Counted from the stretch's first letter, positions 50,251 through 58,476 are shown. The stretch is DNA of 64,000 bases from Steroidobacteraceae bacterium (GCA_025451845.1 JANWJS010000027.1:1-64000), one strand, 5' to 3'. Notes: generated from the sequence alone by a model not told the origin. A program made the numbers and translations.

Positions 50251-51213
50251 CTAGCTGGCAGCACACTCGGCGTCTTCGCAGCTCCAGAAGACCTTGGTCA
50301 TGCTCAAACGGCGGCACAGCTGCCGTGGCAGGCGCTTGAAGTTCCGTCCCAGCCGATAGCCCGCATACTTGGCAGAATTGCGGATCAGAACGAGGGGCAA
50401 CAGGTGCGGCGCATGGGCCCTCATGTAGCGCAGCTCCGACGCGACAAACCTCGCGCCCTCGCCTTCAGCCGCGCCGAAATTGCGCATCAACTCCGGGAGC
50501 TGCGAGTGCAGCACGCCGAAATCGAAGTAGCGTTGAGTCTCCTGCGCAATAGTATACGCATGGGAGTGCCGGACGAGTGCCTCGGCGCAGTATCTGACCT
50601 TCCAGCGGGAGAGGAGCATCTTGACGGCGACACTGGTGTCCTCCCCCAGGATGAGATGGCTCGGGAAACCGCCGCACGCACGAAGCGCCGACAGACGGTA
50701 GGCCCCGAAGGAATTGGAGATGTACGCCGCCTTGATTCCGAGTCGGGGCGCGTCGGCCAGCGAGCGGGTCTCACTGATTGTGCCGTAGTTGAAGAGGACC
50801 ATATGCGCCTCGAACGGCCCCGCCTGCCGGTGTGGCAGTTGGCGGCCATACGCCGCGCCCACCGCAGGGTCACGGAACGCAGCGAGCAATTCGCCGAGAG
50901 ACTCGTGCCCCTCGAGCACCGCATCATGGGTCAGGAAGATCGCGAACTCCCTACCCTCGCAGAAGCGGTCGACGGCCATCTGGCGCGTCCGACCATGGTT
51001 GAAGGACAGTGGGTCGATGCGCTCGACCTCGAAGCCGCTTTCCACGGCAACCCGGTCGCTACCGTCACTCGAGCCGGAGTCCACCACTGCTACGAGCGCG
51101 GGCTCCGCCACCGTCTCTCGCAGCACGGCTGCGGCTTCGCGCCAGCGCGCCCCGCCGTTGCGAACGGGTATGATGATACGGGCGCAGTTCACAGTCGTGT
51201 CGACGTCGAGCAT
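50251..51213 (-). CDS. Rhamnosyltransferase-like glycosyltransferase family 2
   Basis: The 320-residue GT2 protein has the GT-A opening ARIIIPVRNGG and VVDSGSSDGSDRVA. SFNHGRTRQMAV and a THDAV metal/donor-site stretch, both characteristic of bacterial rhamnosyltransferases of the RfbF/WbbL type, follow. Further on are SNSFGAYRLSALRACGGFP and LGEDTSVAVKMLLSRWKVRYC. It probably transfers a deoxysugar from dTDP-rhamnose or similar to a lipid carrier or glycan in the cytoplasm. It is transcribed away from the GtrB-like gene at 51281. No dTDP-rhamnose synthesis genes are in the window. Confidence 0.8.
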   Translation of the reverse strand: MLDVDTTVNCARIIIPVRNGGARWREAAAVLRETVAEPALVAVVDSGSSDGSDRVAVESGFEVERIDPLSFNHGRTRQMAVDRFCEGREFAIFLTHDAVLEGHESLGELLAAFRDPAVGAAYGRQLPHRQAGPFEAHMVLFNYGTISETRSLADAPRLGIKAAYISNSFGAYRLSALRACGGFPSHLILGEDTSVAVKMLLSRWKVRYCAEALVRHSHAYTIAQETQRYFDFGVLHSQLPELMRNFGAAEGEGARFVASELRYMRAHAPHLLPLVLIRNSAKYAGYRLGRNFKRLPRQLCRRLSMTKVFWSCEDAECAAS

Positions 51214-51280
51214 GGTATGAATGCTAAAGGCCTCGTTGGCCCCGTTCCATGACCCGCTAGCGAAAAGACCGAGAGAATCC

Positions 51281-52273
51281 GTGGATCATGAGCCTTTGAG
51301 CGTGGTGGGCAACCAGATCGCCGTACTGGTCCCTTGCCGCAACGAAGAAGCTTCGATCGCCGAGGTGGTACGCGACTTCCAGCGTTACCTGCCCTCGGCC
51401 ACCGTCTACGTGTATGACAATGGGTCCGACGACGAGACCGTTCAGGTGGCCCGGGACGCAGGAGCTCGGGTATTCAGCGAGCCTTTGGTCGGCAAGGGCA
51501 ATGTCGTGCGGCGCATGTTCGCCGACATCGAGGCGGATATCTACGTGATGGTCGACGGCGATGGAACGTACGATAGCTCGAGCGCGCCGAGACTGATTCA
51601 ATATCTGGTCACGAACGGTCTCGACATGGTCAATTGTGCCCGCGTCTCCTCGGACAGCGCGGCCTACCGCGCCGGTCACAGGCTCGGGAACAGAGTGCTG
51701 ACGGGCCTGGTGGCCCGCGTGTTCGGCAAGCGCCTCAGCGACATGCTGTCCGGATACCGAGTGCTGTCGCGGCGCTTCGTCAAGTCCTTCCCGGCGCTTT
51801 CCACCGGCTTCGAGATTGAGACGGAGCTGACGGTCCATGCGCTCGAGCTCCGTGTTCCCATGGCGGAGCTCAGCGCGCCATACGTCACCCGCCCGCGAGG
51901 CTCCGCCAGCAAGCTACGTACGGTACGGGACGGCCTGAAGATTCTCCAGCTCATCGTGCACCTGGTGAAGGAAGAGCGTCCCCTGCAGTTCTTCAGCACC
52001 GGGTTCTGCGTGCTGGCCGCCAGCTCGATCGCGCTGGGTATTCCCGTGGTCACCCAATACTTCGCGACGGGTCTGGTCGGGCGTCTGCCGACAGCGGTGC
52101 TCGCCACGGGACTCATGATTCTCGCCTTCCTCAGTCTGATGTGCGGCCTCATTCTCGACACCGTGACCCGGGGCCGTCGCGAGCTCAAAAGACTTCTCTA
52201 CCTCGCCGCCGGCCGGGAAGAGAGAGCCCGAGATCCGCTCTCTGCGGCTCAGCGGCGCCGGAATACACCGTAA
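51281..52273 (+). CDS. GtrB/DPM1-like polyprenyl-phosphate glycosyltransferase
   Basis: The family 2 glycosyltransferase has QIAVLVPCRNEEASIAEVVR, YVYDNGSDDETVQVAR and the metal-binding YVMVDGDGTYDS. The DPM1/GtrB-type SDMLSGYRVLSRRFVKSFPA and SGFEIETELTVHALEL-type motif are present. Two C-terminal membrane segments (FCVLAASSIALGIPVV and VLATGLMILAFLSLMCGLI) match GtrB-like enzymes, which load a sugar onto undecaprenyl phosphate. The start is set at the GTG at 51281 behind GAGAG; the ATG at 51221 would leave only seven bases to the divergent gene. Its end overlaps the convergent methyltransferase by 25 bases. Confidence 0.85.
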   Translation: MDHEPLSVVGNQIAVLVPCRNEEASIAEVVRDFQRYLPSATVYVYDNGSDDETVQVARDAGARVFSEPLVGKGNVVRRMFADIEADIYVMVDGDGTYDSSSAPRLIQYLVTNGLDMVNCARVSSDSAAYRAGHRLGNRVLTGLVARVFGKRLSDMLSGYRVLSRRFVKSFPALSTGFEIETELTVHALELRVPMAELSAPYVTRPRGSASKLRTVRDGLKILQLIVHLVKEERPLQFFSTGFCVLAASSIALGIPVVTQYFATGLVGRLPTAVLATGLMILAFLSLMCGLILDTVTRGRRELKRLLYLAAGREERARDPLSAAQRRRNTP

Positions 52274-52812
52274 ATCGCGTAGTAGCGGAAACGCCGATCC
52301 AGCAGCCGTGAGCGAAACGGCTGGTGGAATATCTTGGCAGGCTCGAAGCCGGCCTTCTGTACGCACCGGATCAGCACCGTTTCCGGGTAGTGGCGCTTGT
52401 GGTCCGGATCGCTCGCGAAGCCCTGCTCGCCAGGCACACCCACGACGAAGGTCCCACCGGGCCGCAAGACCCGATGGATCTCAGCTAGCAGGGGCTCGGG
52501 CTTCTCAAGATGCTCGAGCACATTGTCGAGCACCACACCATCGAATACCGCATCCGGGAACGGCAGCCGATCCGGCTGCATCTGCTGCACGATCAGTCCG
52601 CGGCTGCGGCAATACTCGACCGCCTTGGGATTGACATCGACCCCGATGGTCTGGTGGGGGCGATAGCTCACCATGTCGCCTATCCCACAGCCGACGTCCA
52701 GCACCTGGCCGCCCAGATAGCGGCAGATCCGCGGATAAAGCCAGGTGTTGCGATACCAGAGCCCGACGCGCTTGCGCCGGATGAGGCTGTCGAAATAGTC
52801 GTAGTCGCTCAT
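52249..52812 (-). CDS. Class I SAM-dependent methyltransferase
   Basis: The 187-residue protein has SAM motif I GQVLDVGCGIGDMVSY, the acidic ribose-binding TIGVDVNPKAVEYC, motif III-like FDGVVLDNVLEHLEKPEPLL and RVLRPGGTFVVGVPGE. The fold is the small-molecule type 11 group, common in glycan loci where it methylates sugars. The ATG at 52812 (MSDYDYFDSLIRRKRV) begins the conserved stretch; 52821 would add three residues. The substrate is inferred only from context. It ends inside the convergent GtrB-like gene. Confidence 0.8.
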   Translation of the reverse strand: MSDYDYFDSLIRRKRVGLWYRNTWLYPRICRYLGGQVLDVGCGIGDMVSYRPHQTIGVDVNPKAVEYCRSRGLIVQQMQPDRLPFPDAVFDGVVLDNVLEHLEKPEPLLAEIHRVLRPGGTFVVGVPGEQGFASDPDHKRHYPETVLIRCVQKAGFEPAKIFHQPFRSRLLDRRFRYYAIYGVFRRR

Positions 52813-52996
52813 GGCTCTCAACGGCAGATGGGCAAGCTGCTCCGGTCACGCCGGCGGCAGTGTGCCTCGCGCCGCGCCGAATCGCGAGCAGAACGACCAG
52901 CCGCGCGCGCTCGTCTCGAAACCTGTCCGGTCGTCGCGACGCGAGTGACGTTTTAGGTCAGATTGTGACGATCACGTGGGACAGCCCCGTCGCTGG

Positions 52997-53059
52997 CCAC
53001 TGGTGGGGAGCGAATCTCCAGTGGTGCCTGTCAGATATTTCTTCTTGTCTATTATAGAC
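52997..53059 (+). promoter_or_regulatory. Dyads upstream of pilA, candidate PilR sites
   Basis: Two dyads lie in the 355-bp gene-free stretch 52813-53167. CCACTGG (52997-53003) pairs with CCAGTGG (53018-53024). GTCTA-TTA-TAGAC spans 53047-53059. The first lies about 80-110 bp ahead of the predicted pilA transcript start, the usual distance for NtrC-family enhancer sites. CTGTC and TTGTC words nearby resemble the reported PilR recognition word. The role is inferred from position. Confidence 0.45.
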
Positions 53060-53079
53060 TTACGACAGCCGCCATGCCT

Positions 53080-53095
53080 TGGCATAGGCCTTGCT
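53080..53095 (+). promoter_or_regulatory. pilA: Sigma-54 promoter of pilA
   Basis: TGGCAT-AGGCC-TTGCT matches the sigma-54 -24/-12 consensus TGGCAC-N5-TTGCW at all but one core position, with the exact spacing between the GG and GC elements. The predicted transcript start is near 53107, giving a leader of about 60 nt before the pilA ATG at 53168. PilR, encoded at 40940-42328, is the expected activator. Confidence 0.85.
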
Positions 53096-53167
53096 TTAAC
53101 CGCTCAGCGGGCGCCCTTTTGCGCCGCTCGATGAAAAACTTTAGCCACTCCTTAGGAGCGCCTCAAA

Positions 53168-53620
53168 ATGAAGTCTGTGCAAAAGGGTTTCACCCTGATC
53201 GAGTTGATGATCGTTGTCGCGATCATCGGCATCCTGGCGGCCATCGCCATCCCGGCCTATCAGAACTACGTCGTCCGCGCGCGCGTCACCGAGGGTCTGA
53301 ACCTCGCTGCTGCCGCGGAGACCACCGTGGCGGAGAACGCCTCGAACGCGGCGACGGATCTGAGCTCGGGCTGGAACGCCCCGTCGCCGACCACTAACGT
53401 GTCGGCCGTGTCGGTCGCCCCCACCACCGGTGTGATCACAATCACCTACACGGCGCCCGCCGGCAGCGGCATAGTCACGCTGAGCCCGTTTGTTGATAGT
53501 ACAGCCCTTGCTTCGGACACCGTGCCGGTCGATGCGATCACCTGGGCCTGCTGGACCACCCTCGGCAACGAGAAGTTCGTTCCGTCGAACTGCCGAAACA
53601 TTTCAGCTGTGGCGCCGTAA
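53168..53620 (+). CDS. pilA: Type IVa major pilin PilA
   Basis: The 150-residue prepilin has a short leader cut by PilD after Gly7, giving mature Phe+1 and Glu+5 ([17 protein letters not shown]). The N-terminal hydrophobic helix then runs to about residue 60. The C-terminal disulfide loop is formed by Cys128 and Cys142 ([17 protein letters not shown]). It polymerises into pili for twitching, adhesion and DNA uptake. AGGAG nine bases upstream of the ATG is a good ribosome-binding site. The chain ends NISAVAP, with Asn/Ser/Thr residues that could accept sugars. It sits directly before pilB-pilC-pilD but has its own terminator. Confidence 0.96.
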   Translation: MKSVQKGFTLIELMIVVAIIGILAAIAIPAYQNYVVRARVTEGLNLAAAAETTVAENASNAATDLSSGWNAPSPTTNVSAVSVAPTTGVITITYTAPAGSGIVTLSPFVDSTALASDTVPVDAITWACWTTLGNEKFVPSNCRNISAVAP

Positions 53621-53622
53621 GG

Positions 53623-53667
53623 CCCCACAGTCCCCACAGTCCCCACAGTCCCCACAGTCCCCAAAGG
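53623..53667 (+). repeat. 9-bp tandem repeat, four perfect units plus a degenerate fifth, just after the pilA stop
   Basis: CCCCACAGT is repeated exactly four times (53623-53658), followed by CCCCAAAGG. The array starts two bases after the pilA TAA (53618-53620). Because units are 9 bp the array stays in the pilA frame and would encode Pro-Thr-Val repeats if the stop were read through. It separates the stop codon from the terminator. Confidence 0.8.
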
Positions 53668-53671
53668 ACCC

Positions 53672-53702
53672 GAAGCCCCTCTCCGGAGGGGCTTCTTCTT
53701 TT
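53672..53702 (+). terminator. Intrinsic terminator of pilA
   Basis: GAAGCCCCTC (53672-53681), TCCG, GAGGGGCTTC (53686-53695) is a perfect 10-bp stem followed by TTCTTTT. It ends the pilA transcript ahead of pilB, consistent with the much higher expression of the major pilin. Confidence 0.9.
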
Positions 53703-53824
53703 GGGAAGCCAGTCACGCAGGGGGTGTCCGACGTGTGCGACCATGCGGGAGATTTGACAATTGCCTGAGCCCCCGGCTCCGGTAGACTTGAACACCACGG
53801 GCCTGACTTTCTTGCCGTAAGTCC

Positions 53825-55567
53825 ATGAACGAGAACGCTTCTCTGGCGCTTGGAGGCGCGCGCGCCGGGCTGGGGGGCCTCCCTCAGCGGCTCGTGCAGG
53901 ATGGAGTCGTCGACGAGGCGGCCATGCTGGAGGCCATGAATGCCGCCAAGGAGCGCCACACCAATATCGTCACCCAGCTGGTCTCGAGCGGCGCGGCCAG
54001 CCCGCGGGATATCGCCGTCGCGGCATCCAACGAGTTCGGCGTACCCCTCTTCGACCTGGACGCCGTCAACCTGGACCTCGAGACGATACGGGTCGTCAGC
54101 GACAAGCTGCTCGCCAAGCACCGGGTCCTGCCCATCTTCCGCCGGGGACGGCGGCTCTTTCTCGCGGTTTCGGACCCGACCAATCAGCACGCCATCGACG
54201 AGATCAAGTTTCAGACCAGCCTCGGCATCGAGGTGGTCCTCGTCGAGGAAGACAAGCTGCAAAAAGCGCTCGACAAGGCCATCGAGCAGGCTGAGGCGGC
54301 GATCAGTCCGCTGGTCGGCGAGGATGACGTCGACCTCGAGTCGCTCGAGGTCACGGGTGGCGAGGACGAGAACGATGACAAGGTCAGCCGTGACGATGTG
54401 GAAGATGCGCCCATCGTCCGGTTCGTCAACAAAGTGATGCTAGATGCCATCCGGCGCGGCGCGTCCGACATCCATTTCGAGCCTTACGAAAAGACATACC
54501 GGATACGGTTGCGCATGGACGGCGTGCTGAAGGAGATCGCCCAGCCGCCCGTGGCGCTCGCACAAAAGCTCTCGGCGCGCCTCAAGGTCATGTCGCGGCT
54601 CGACATCGCGGAGCGGCGCGTTCCGCAGGACGGCCGCATCAAGATGAAGCTGTCGAAGAACCGTGCCATCGATTTTCGCGTGAGCACGTGTCCGACGCTC
54701 TTCGGCGAAAAGATCGTGATGCGTATTCTCGATCCCTCGCAGGCCATGCTCGGGATCGATTCGCTCGGCTACGAGCCCTTCCAGAAGGTGCTCTACGAGA
54801 AATTCCTCGCCAAGCCCCAGGGCATGATCCTGGTGACGGGTCCGACGGGAAGCGGCAAGACGGTCTCGCTCTACACGGGTCTCAACATCCTCAACCGCGA
54901 GGATACCAACATCTCGACGGCCGAAGACCCCGCGGAAATCAACCTGCCCGGGGTCAACCAGGTCAACGTCAATCCCAAGGTTGGCCTGACATTCGCAGCC
55001 GCGATGCGCGCGTTCCTGCGTCAGGACCCCGACGTCATCATGGTGGGTGAGATTCGGGACCTGGAGACCGCGGAGATCGCCATCAAGGCGGCCCAGACCG
55101 GCCACTTGGTGCTGTCCACTCTGCATACCAATGATGCGCCGCAGACCCTGACGAGATTGGTCGACATGGGCGTCAAGCCCTATGCCATCGCCACGTCGGT
55201 CAGCCTCATCATCGCGCAACGCCTGGCTCGACGGCTGTGCGGTCAGTGTAAACAGCCCATGGATATCCCTGAGGAAGCCCTGGTCAAAGAAGGGTTCACG
55301 CGCGAGGACGTCAAGGGCGGTTTGCGGATCTACGGGCCGAAGGGCTGCGGGAGTTGCACCGACGGCTACAAAGGACGGGTGGGTCTCTATCAGGTGCTGC
55401 CGCTCAGCGACGCCATCGCCCGGATCATCCTTGCGGGCGGCAGTGCGGTGGAGATTGGTGATCAGGCGGCCAAGGAAGCCGTTTGGGATCTGCGCCGCTC
55501 GGGTCTCGAGAAGGTGAGGACAGGCCTCACCAGTCTCGAGGAAGTCAACAGCGTCACCATCGACTGA
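53825..55567 (+). CDS. pilB: Type IV pilus assembly ATPase PilB
   Basis: PilB powers pilus extension at the inner membrane. The 580-residue protein has the N-terminal MshEN-type domain (LVSSGAASPRDIAVAASNEF), Walker A VTGPTGSGKTVSLYTGL, the Asp box (STAEDPAEINLPGVNQVNVN) and Walker B DPDVIMVGEIRDLETAEIA with the His box HLVLSTLHTND. Its tetracysteine zinc site is in LCGQCKQPM and GCGSCTDGYKGRVG, which distinguishes PilB from retraction ATPases. Start at ATG 53825. It is followed 17 bp later by pilC. Confidence 0.96.
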   Translation: MNENASLALGGARAGLGGLPQRLVQDGVVDEAAMLEAMNAAKERHTNIVTQLVSSGAASPRDIAVAASNEFGVPLFDLDAVNLDLETIRVVSDKLLAKHRVLPIFRRGRRLFLAVSDPTNQHAIDEIKFQTSLGIEVVLVEEDKLQKALDKAIEQAEAAISPLVGEDDVDLESLEVTGGEDENDDKVSRDDVEDAPIVRFVNKVMLDAIRRGASDIHFEPYEKTYRIRLRMDGVLKEIAQPPVALAQKLSARLKVMSRLDIAERRVPQDGRIKMKLSKNRAIDFRVSTCPTLFGEKIVMRILDPSQAMLGIDSLGYEPFQKVLYEKFLAKPQGMILVTGPTGSGKTVSLYTGLNILNREDTNISTAEDPAEINLPGVNQVNVNPKVGLTFAAAMRAFLRQDPDVIMVGEIRDLETAEIAIKAAQTGHLVLSTLHTNDAPQTLTRLVDMGVKPYAIATSVSLIIAQRLARRLCGQCKQPMDIPEEALVKEGFTREDVKGGLRIYGPKGCGSCTDGYKGRVGLYQVLPLSDAIARIILAGGSAVEIGDQAAKEAVWDLRRSGLEKVRTGLTSLEEVNSVTID

Positions 55568-55584
55568 CGCGAGACGGAGCAATC

Positions 55585-56817
55585 ATGGCACCAGCAGCCA
55601 CCGCCACGGTTAGAACTATCAAGCGCGACCTTTCCTTCGCGTGGGAAGGCCGTGACAAGCGCGGCAATCGCGTCAAGGGCAAGAGCCTGGCTCCCGATGA
55701 GGCTGCGCTACGCGTCGAGCTGCGCCGCCAGGGCATCGCGCCCGCGCGCATCCGCAAACAGGCGCAGTCCGGTAAGGGAGGCAAGGTCAAACCGGGCGAC
55801 ATTGCGGTGTTCGCCCGGCAGCTCGCCACCATGCTCGCGGCCGGTATCCCCATGGTGCAGGCGTTCGAGATCGTGGGCAGCGGCAGCGAAAAGCCCTCCA
55901 TGCAAAAGCTGATTCTCGACATCAAGGGGGACGTCGAGGCTGGCACGTCGTTGCACGAGGCTTTGGCCAAGCATCCGTTGTATTTCGACGACCTCTTCGT
56001 CAATCTGGTGGAGGCGGGCGAGCAGGCCGGCGCACTCGAGACGCTGCTCGACAAGGTCGCAACCTACAAGGAAAAGTCGGAGGCGATCAAGAAGAAAGTG
56101 AAGAAGGCCCTCTTCTACCCGGCGGCGGTGGTCGTAGTCGCCTTCATCGTGACCATCATCCTCCTGATCTTCGTGATTCCGGAGTTCCAGAAGCTCTTCG
56201 AGGGCTTCGGAGCGAGCCTGCCGGCATTCACGCAGTTCGTCATCAACATATCGCTGCTCGTCCAGCACGACGGCATCTACCTGGGGCTGCTCGCGGGCGG
56301 CGCCGTCTTCGCCTTCCTGTACTTCAAGAAGCGCTCCCGCAAGATGCGCCAGGTGCTCGACAGGATAGCCCTCAAGGTCCCCGTTGTCGGACCCATCCTC
56401 AACAAGGCCGCGATCGCCCGTTACGCGCGAACGCTTTCCACCATGTTTGCGGCAGGCGTGCCGCTCGTCGAGGCCCTGGAATCCGTGGCCGGCGCGTGCG
56501 GCAACATCGTGTACGAGGATGCCGTGATGAAGATGAAGGATGAGGTCGCCACGGGCCAACGTCTGCAGCGCGCCATGGAAGCGAGGGGCATCTTCCCCAA
56601 CATGGTGGTACAGATGATCGCCGTCGGCGAGGAGTCGGGATCGCTCGATACCATGTCCGCCAAGGTTGCAACGTTCTACGAGGCGGAGGTCGACAACGCG
56701 GTCGACGCCATGTCGAGCCTGCTGGAGCCGCTCATCATGGTCGTGCTCGGCGTCATCGTCGGCGGCCTCGTGATTGCGATGTACCTGCCGATCTTCAAGA
56801 TGGGTCAAGTCATCTGA
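55585..56817 (+). CDS. pilC: Type IV pilus inner-membrane platform protein PilC
   Basis: The 410-residue protein has two T2SSF domains. The first has FARQLATMLAAGIPMVQAFEIVG and ALFYPAAVVVVAFIVTIILLIFVIPEF. The second has YARTLSTMFAAGVPLVEALESVAG and MVVLGVIVGGLVIAMYLPIF. About three to four transmembrane segments anchor it, and it couples PilB to the growing pilus. The ATG at 55585 behind GGAG is chosen; an open frame from 55483 overlaps pilB and has no homology. A terminator follows. Confidence 0.96.
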   Translation: MAPAATATVRTIKRDLSFAWEGRDKRGNRVKGKSLAPDEAALRVELRRQGIAPARIRKQAQSGKGGKVKPGDIAVFARQLATMLAAGIPMVQAFEIVGSGSEKPSMQKLILDIKGDVEAGTSLHEALAKHPLYFDDLFVNLVEAGEQAGALETLLDKVATYKEKSEAIKKKVKKALFYPAAVVVVAFIVTIILLIFVIPEFQKLFEGFGASLPAFTQFVINISLLVQHDGIYLGLLAGGAVFAFLYFKKRSRKMRQVLDRIALKVPVVGPILNKAAIARYARTLSTMFAAGVPLVEALESVAGACGNIVYEDAVMKMKDEVATGQRLQRAMEARGIFPNMVVQMIAVGEESGSLDTMSAKVATFYEAEVDNAVDAMSSLLEPLIMVVLGVIVGGLVIAMYLPIFKMGQVI

Positions 56818-56842
56818 CGCTGCGGTCCCTCCATCCACTCGA

Positions 56843-56867
56843 AACGCCGCGCTTCGCGCGGCGTTTT
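56843..56867 (+). terminator. Intrinsic terminator after pilC
   Basis: AACGCCGCGC (56843-56852), TTC, GCGCGGCGTT (56856-56865) forms a 10-bp stem with a 3-nt loop and ends in TTTT. It lies 25 bp after the pilC stop and just before pilD, so pilD may need its own promoter or depend on read-through. Confidence 0.8.
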
Positions 56868-56888
56868 CGTTGAAGGCGCGACTGCAGC

Positions 56889-57803
56889 ATGTCCGCGATC
56901 GACCTCCTCTCTTCCTCCCCCGCCTTCTTCATCGGCGTGTGCCTCGTGCTCGGCCTGGTCGTGGGTAGCTTCCTCAACGTGGTCATTCACCGCATGCCCA
57001 TCATCATGGAGCGGCAGTGGCGCGAGGAGTGTGCAGAGCTCGAGCACCCGGATCACGCGGCGACCGTGCCCGCTAACGCGCCGCCGAAGGAGCACTTCAA
57101 TCTCGTAGTCCCCCGCTCGGCCTGCCCCGCCTGCAAGGCGCCGATCACCGCGCTGCAGAATATTCCGATCCTCAGCTATCTCTTCCTACGCGGCCGCTGT
57201 GCCAAATGCAGCGTCCGCATCAGCGTGCGCTATCCCATCGTCGAGGCCCTCACCGGAATCCTCTCCGCGGTGGTGGCGTGGAAGCTCGGCTTTGGCTGGC
57301 CCGCGGCTGCCGGCCTGGTCCTCACCTGGTTCCTGGTGACGCTCGCCTTCATCGACATCGACACCCAGCTGCTGCCCGACAGCCTCACGCTGCCGCTGCT
57401 CTGGCTGGGCCTGCTACTCAGCCTCTTCTCGCCTGCTCCTGGCGTGGCACCGATCCCGGTGGACATGCGTTCCAGCATCATCGGGGCAATCGCAGGTTAC
57501 CTGTGCCTCTGGACGGTCTATCATCTCTTCCGCCTGCTCACCGCCAAGGAAGGAATGGGGTATGGTGACTTCAAGCTCCTGGCGGCGCTCGGCGCCTGGC
57601 TCGGCTGGCAAATGCTGCTGCCTACCGTGCTGATTGCCGCGGCCGTCGGGGCCGTGGCGGGCATCGCGCTGCTGGCCGCCCGGGGGCAGAATCGCTCGAC
57701 GCCCATTGCCTTCGGACCCTTCCTGGCGGCCGGGGGGTGGTTGATGCTCCTCTTCGGGCGGCAGCTGGTGACGGATTATCTGGGGTTGTTTGCGTCCCGC
57801 TGA
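56889..57803 (+). CDS. pilD: Prepilin peptidase/N-methyltransferase PilD
   Basis: PilD cleaves prepilin leaders and N-methylates the new terminus. The 304-residue membrane protein has the cytoplasmic cysteine pairs CPACKAPI and CAKCSVRIS. The two catalytic aspartates of the aspartic-type peptidase are in FIDIDTQLLPD and GYGDFKLLAALG. About eight membrane segments are visible. It serves PilA here and probably any type II secretion pseudopilins. It overlaps nothing but is followed five bases later by coaE. Confidence 0.96.
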   Translation: MSAIDLLSSSPAFFIGVCLVLGLVVGSFLNVVIHRMPIIMERQWREECAELEHPDHAATVPANAPPKEHFNLVVPRSACPACKAPITALQNIPILSYLFLRGRCAKCSVRISVRYPIVEALTGILSAVVAWKLGFGWPAAAGLVLTWFLVTLAFIDIDTQLLPDSLTLPLLWLGLLLSLFSPAPGVAPIPVDMRSSIIGAIAGYLCLWTVYHLFRLLTAKEGMGYGDFKLLAALGAWLGWQMLLPTVLIAAAVGAVAGIALLAARGQNRSTPIAFGPFLAAGGWLMLLFGRQLVTDYLGLFASR

Positions 57804-57807
57804 AATC

Positions 57808-58476
57808 ATGGCCAATACCAAAGTTTTTCGAGTCGGGCTGACCGGAGGCATCGCCAGCGGGAAGTCCACCGTGGCGAAGTTCTTTGCCGGTCTCGGCGTT
57901 CCCATCATCGACACCGACCAGGTGGCCCGCGAGGTGGTGGAGCCCGGCCAGCCGCCTCTCGAGCGGCTGGTGGAGCGGTTCGGCCGCGCCATCCTGACCC
58001 CGGACGGCCATCTCGACCGGCCGAAGCTGCGCGAAATCGTCTTCTCCGATCCCAAGGCTCGCGCCGACCTCGAGGCCTTGACGCATCCCGCCATCGGCAC
58101 GGCGGTGGAAGCCTGGTCGGCTGCCGCGGGCGGCCCCTATCAGATCCTCATCATCCCGCTGCTCGTCGAAAAGAACCTGGGCTCGCAGCTCGATCGCGTG
58201 CTCGTGGTCGACTGCGACGAAGCGCTGCAGATCCGCCGCCTGCAGGCACGGGACAACGCTACGATCGAGCAGGCGCGCGCGATCCTCAATGCGCAGACCT
58301 CACGCACCGCGCGGCTCAAATCGGCCCACGACGTCATCCAGAACGAGGGCGATCTCAGTGCGGTGCGCGATCAAGTCTCTGCGCTGCACACGCGTTATCT
58401 GGAGCTCGCGGGACAATCAGGCGCCGGCGGCACCGCCACGTTTACAGCCAAGGCCGCGCGGGCGCGATTCTCCTAG
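57808..58476 (+). CDS. coaE: Dephospho-CoA kinase
   Basis: CoaE performs the last step of CoA synthesis. The 222-residue protein has the P-loop GLTGGIASGKSTVAKFF, the substrate region PIIDTDQVAREVVEPGQP, HPAIGTAVEAW and LLVEKNLGSQLDRVLVVDCDEALQIRRL. The C-terminal tail after about residue 200 (GAGGTATFTAKAARARFS) is variable. The start at the ATG at 57808 puts the P-loop about 10 residues in, as usual. The pilD-coaE-zapD-yacG order is conserved in many Gammaproteobacteria. Confidence 0.96.
   Translation: MANTKVFRVGLTGGIASGKSTVAKFFAGLGVPIIDTDQVAREVVEPGQPPLERLVERFGRAILTPDGHLDRPKLREIVFSDPKARADLEALTHPAIGTAVEAWSAAAGGPYQILIIPLLVEKNLGSQLDRVLVVDCDEALQIRRLQARDNATIEQARAILNAQTSRTARLKSAHDVIQNEGDLSAVRDQVSALHTRYLELAGQSGAGGTATFTAKAARARFS

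Noticed and set aside
53623-53667. CRISPR array or phase-variation tract
   Set aside because: The 9-bp units have no spacers, so it is not CRISPR; units are a multiple of three and lie after the stop codon, so slippage would not switch the pilA frame.
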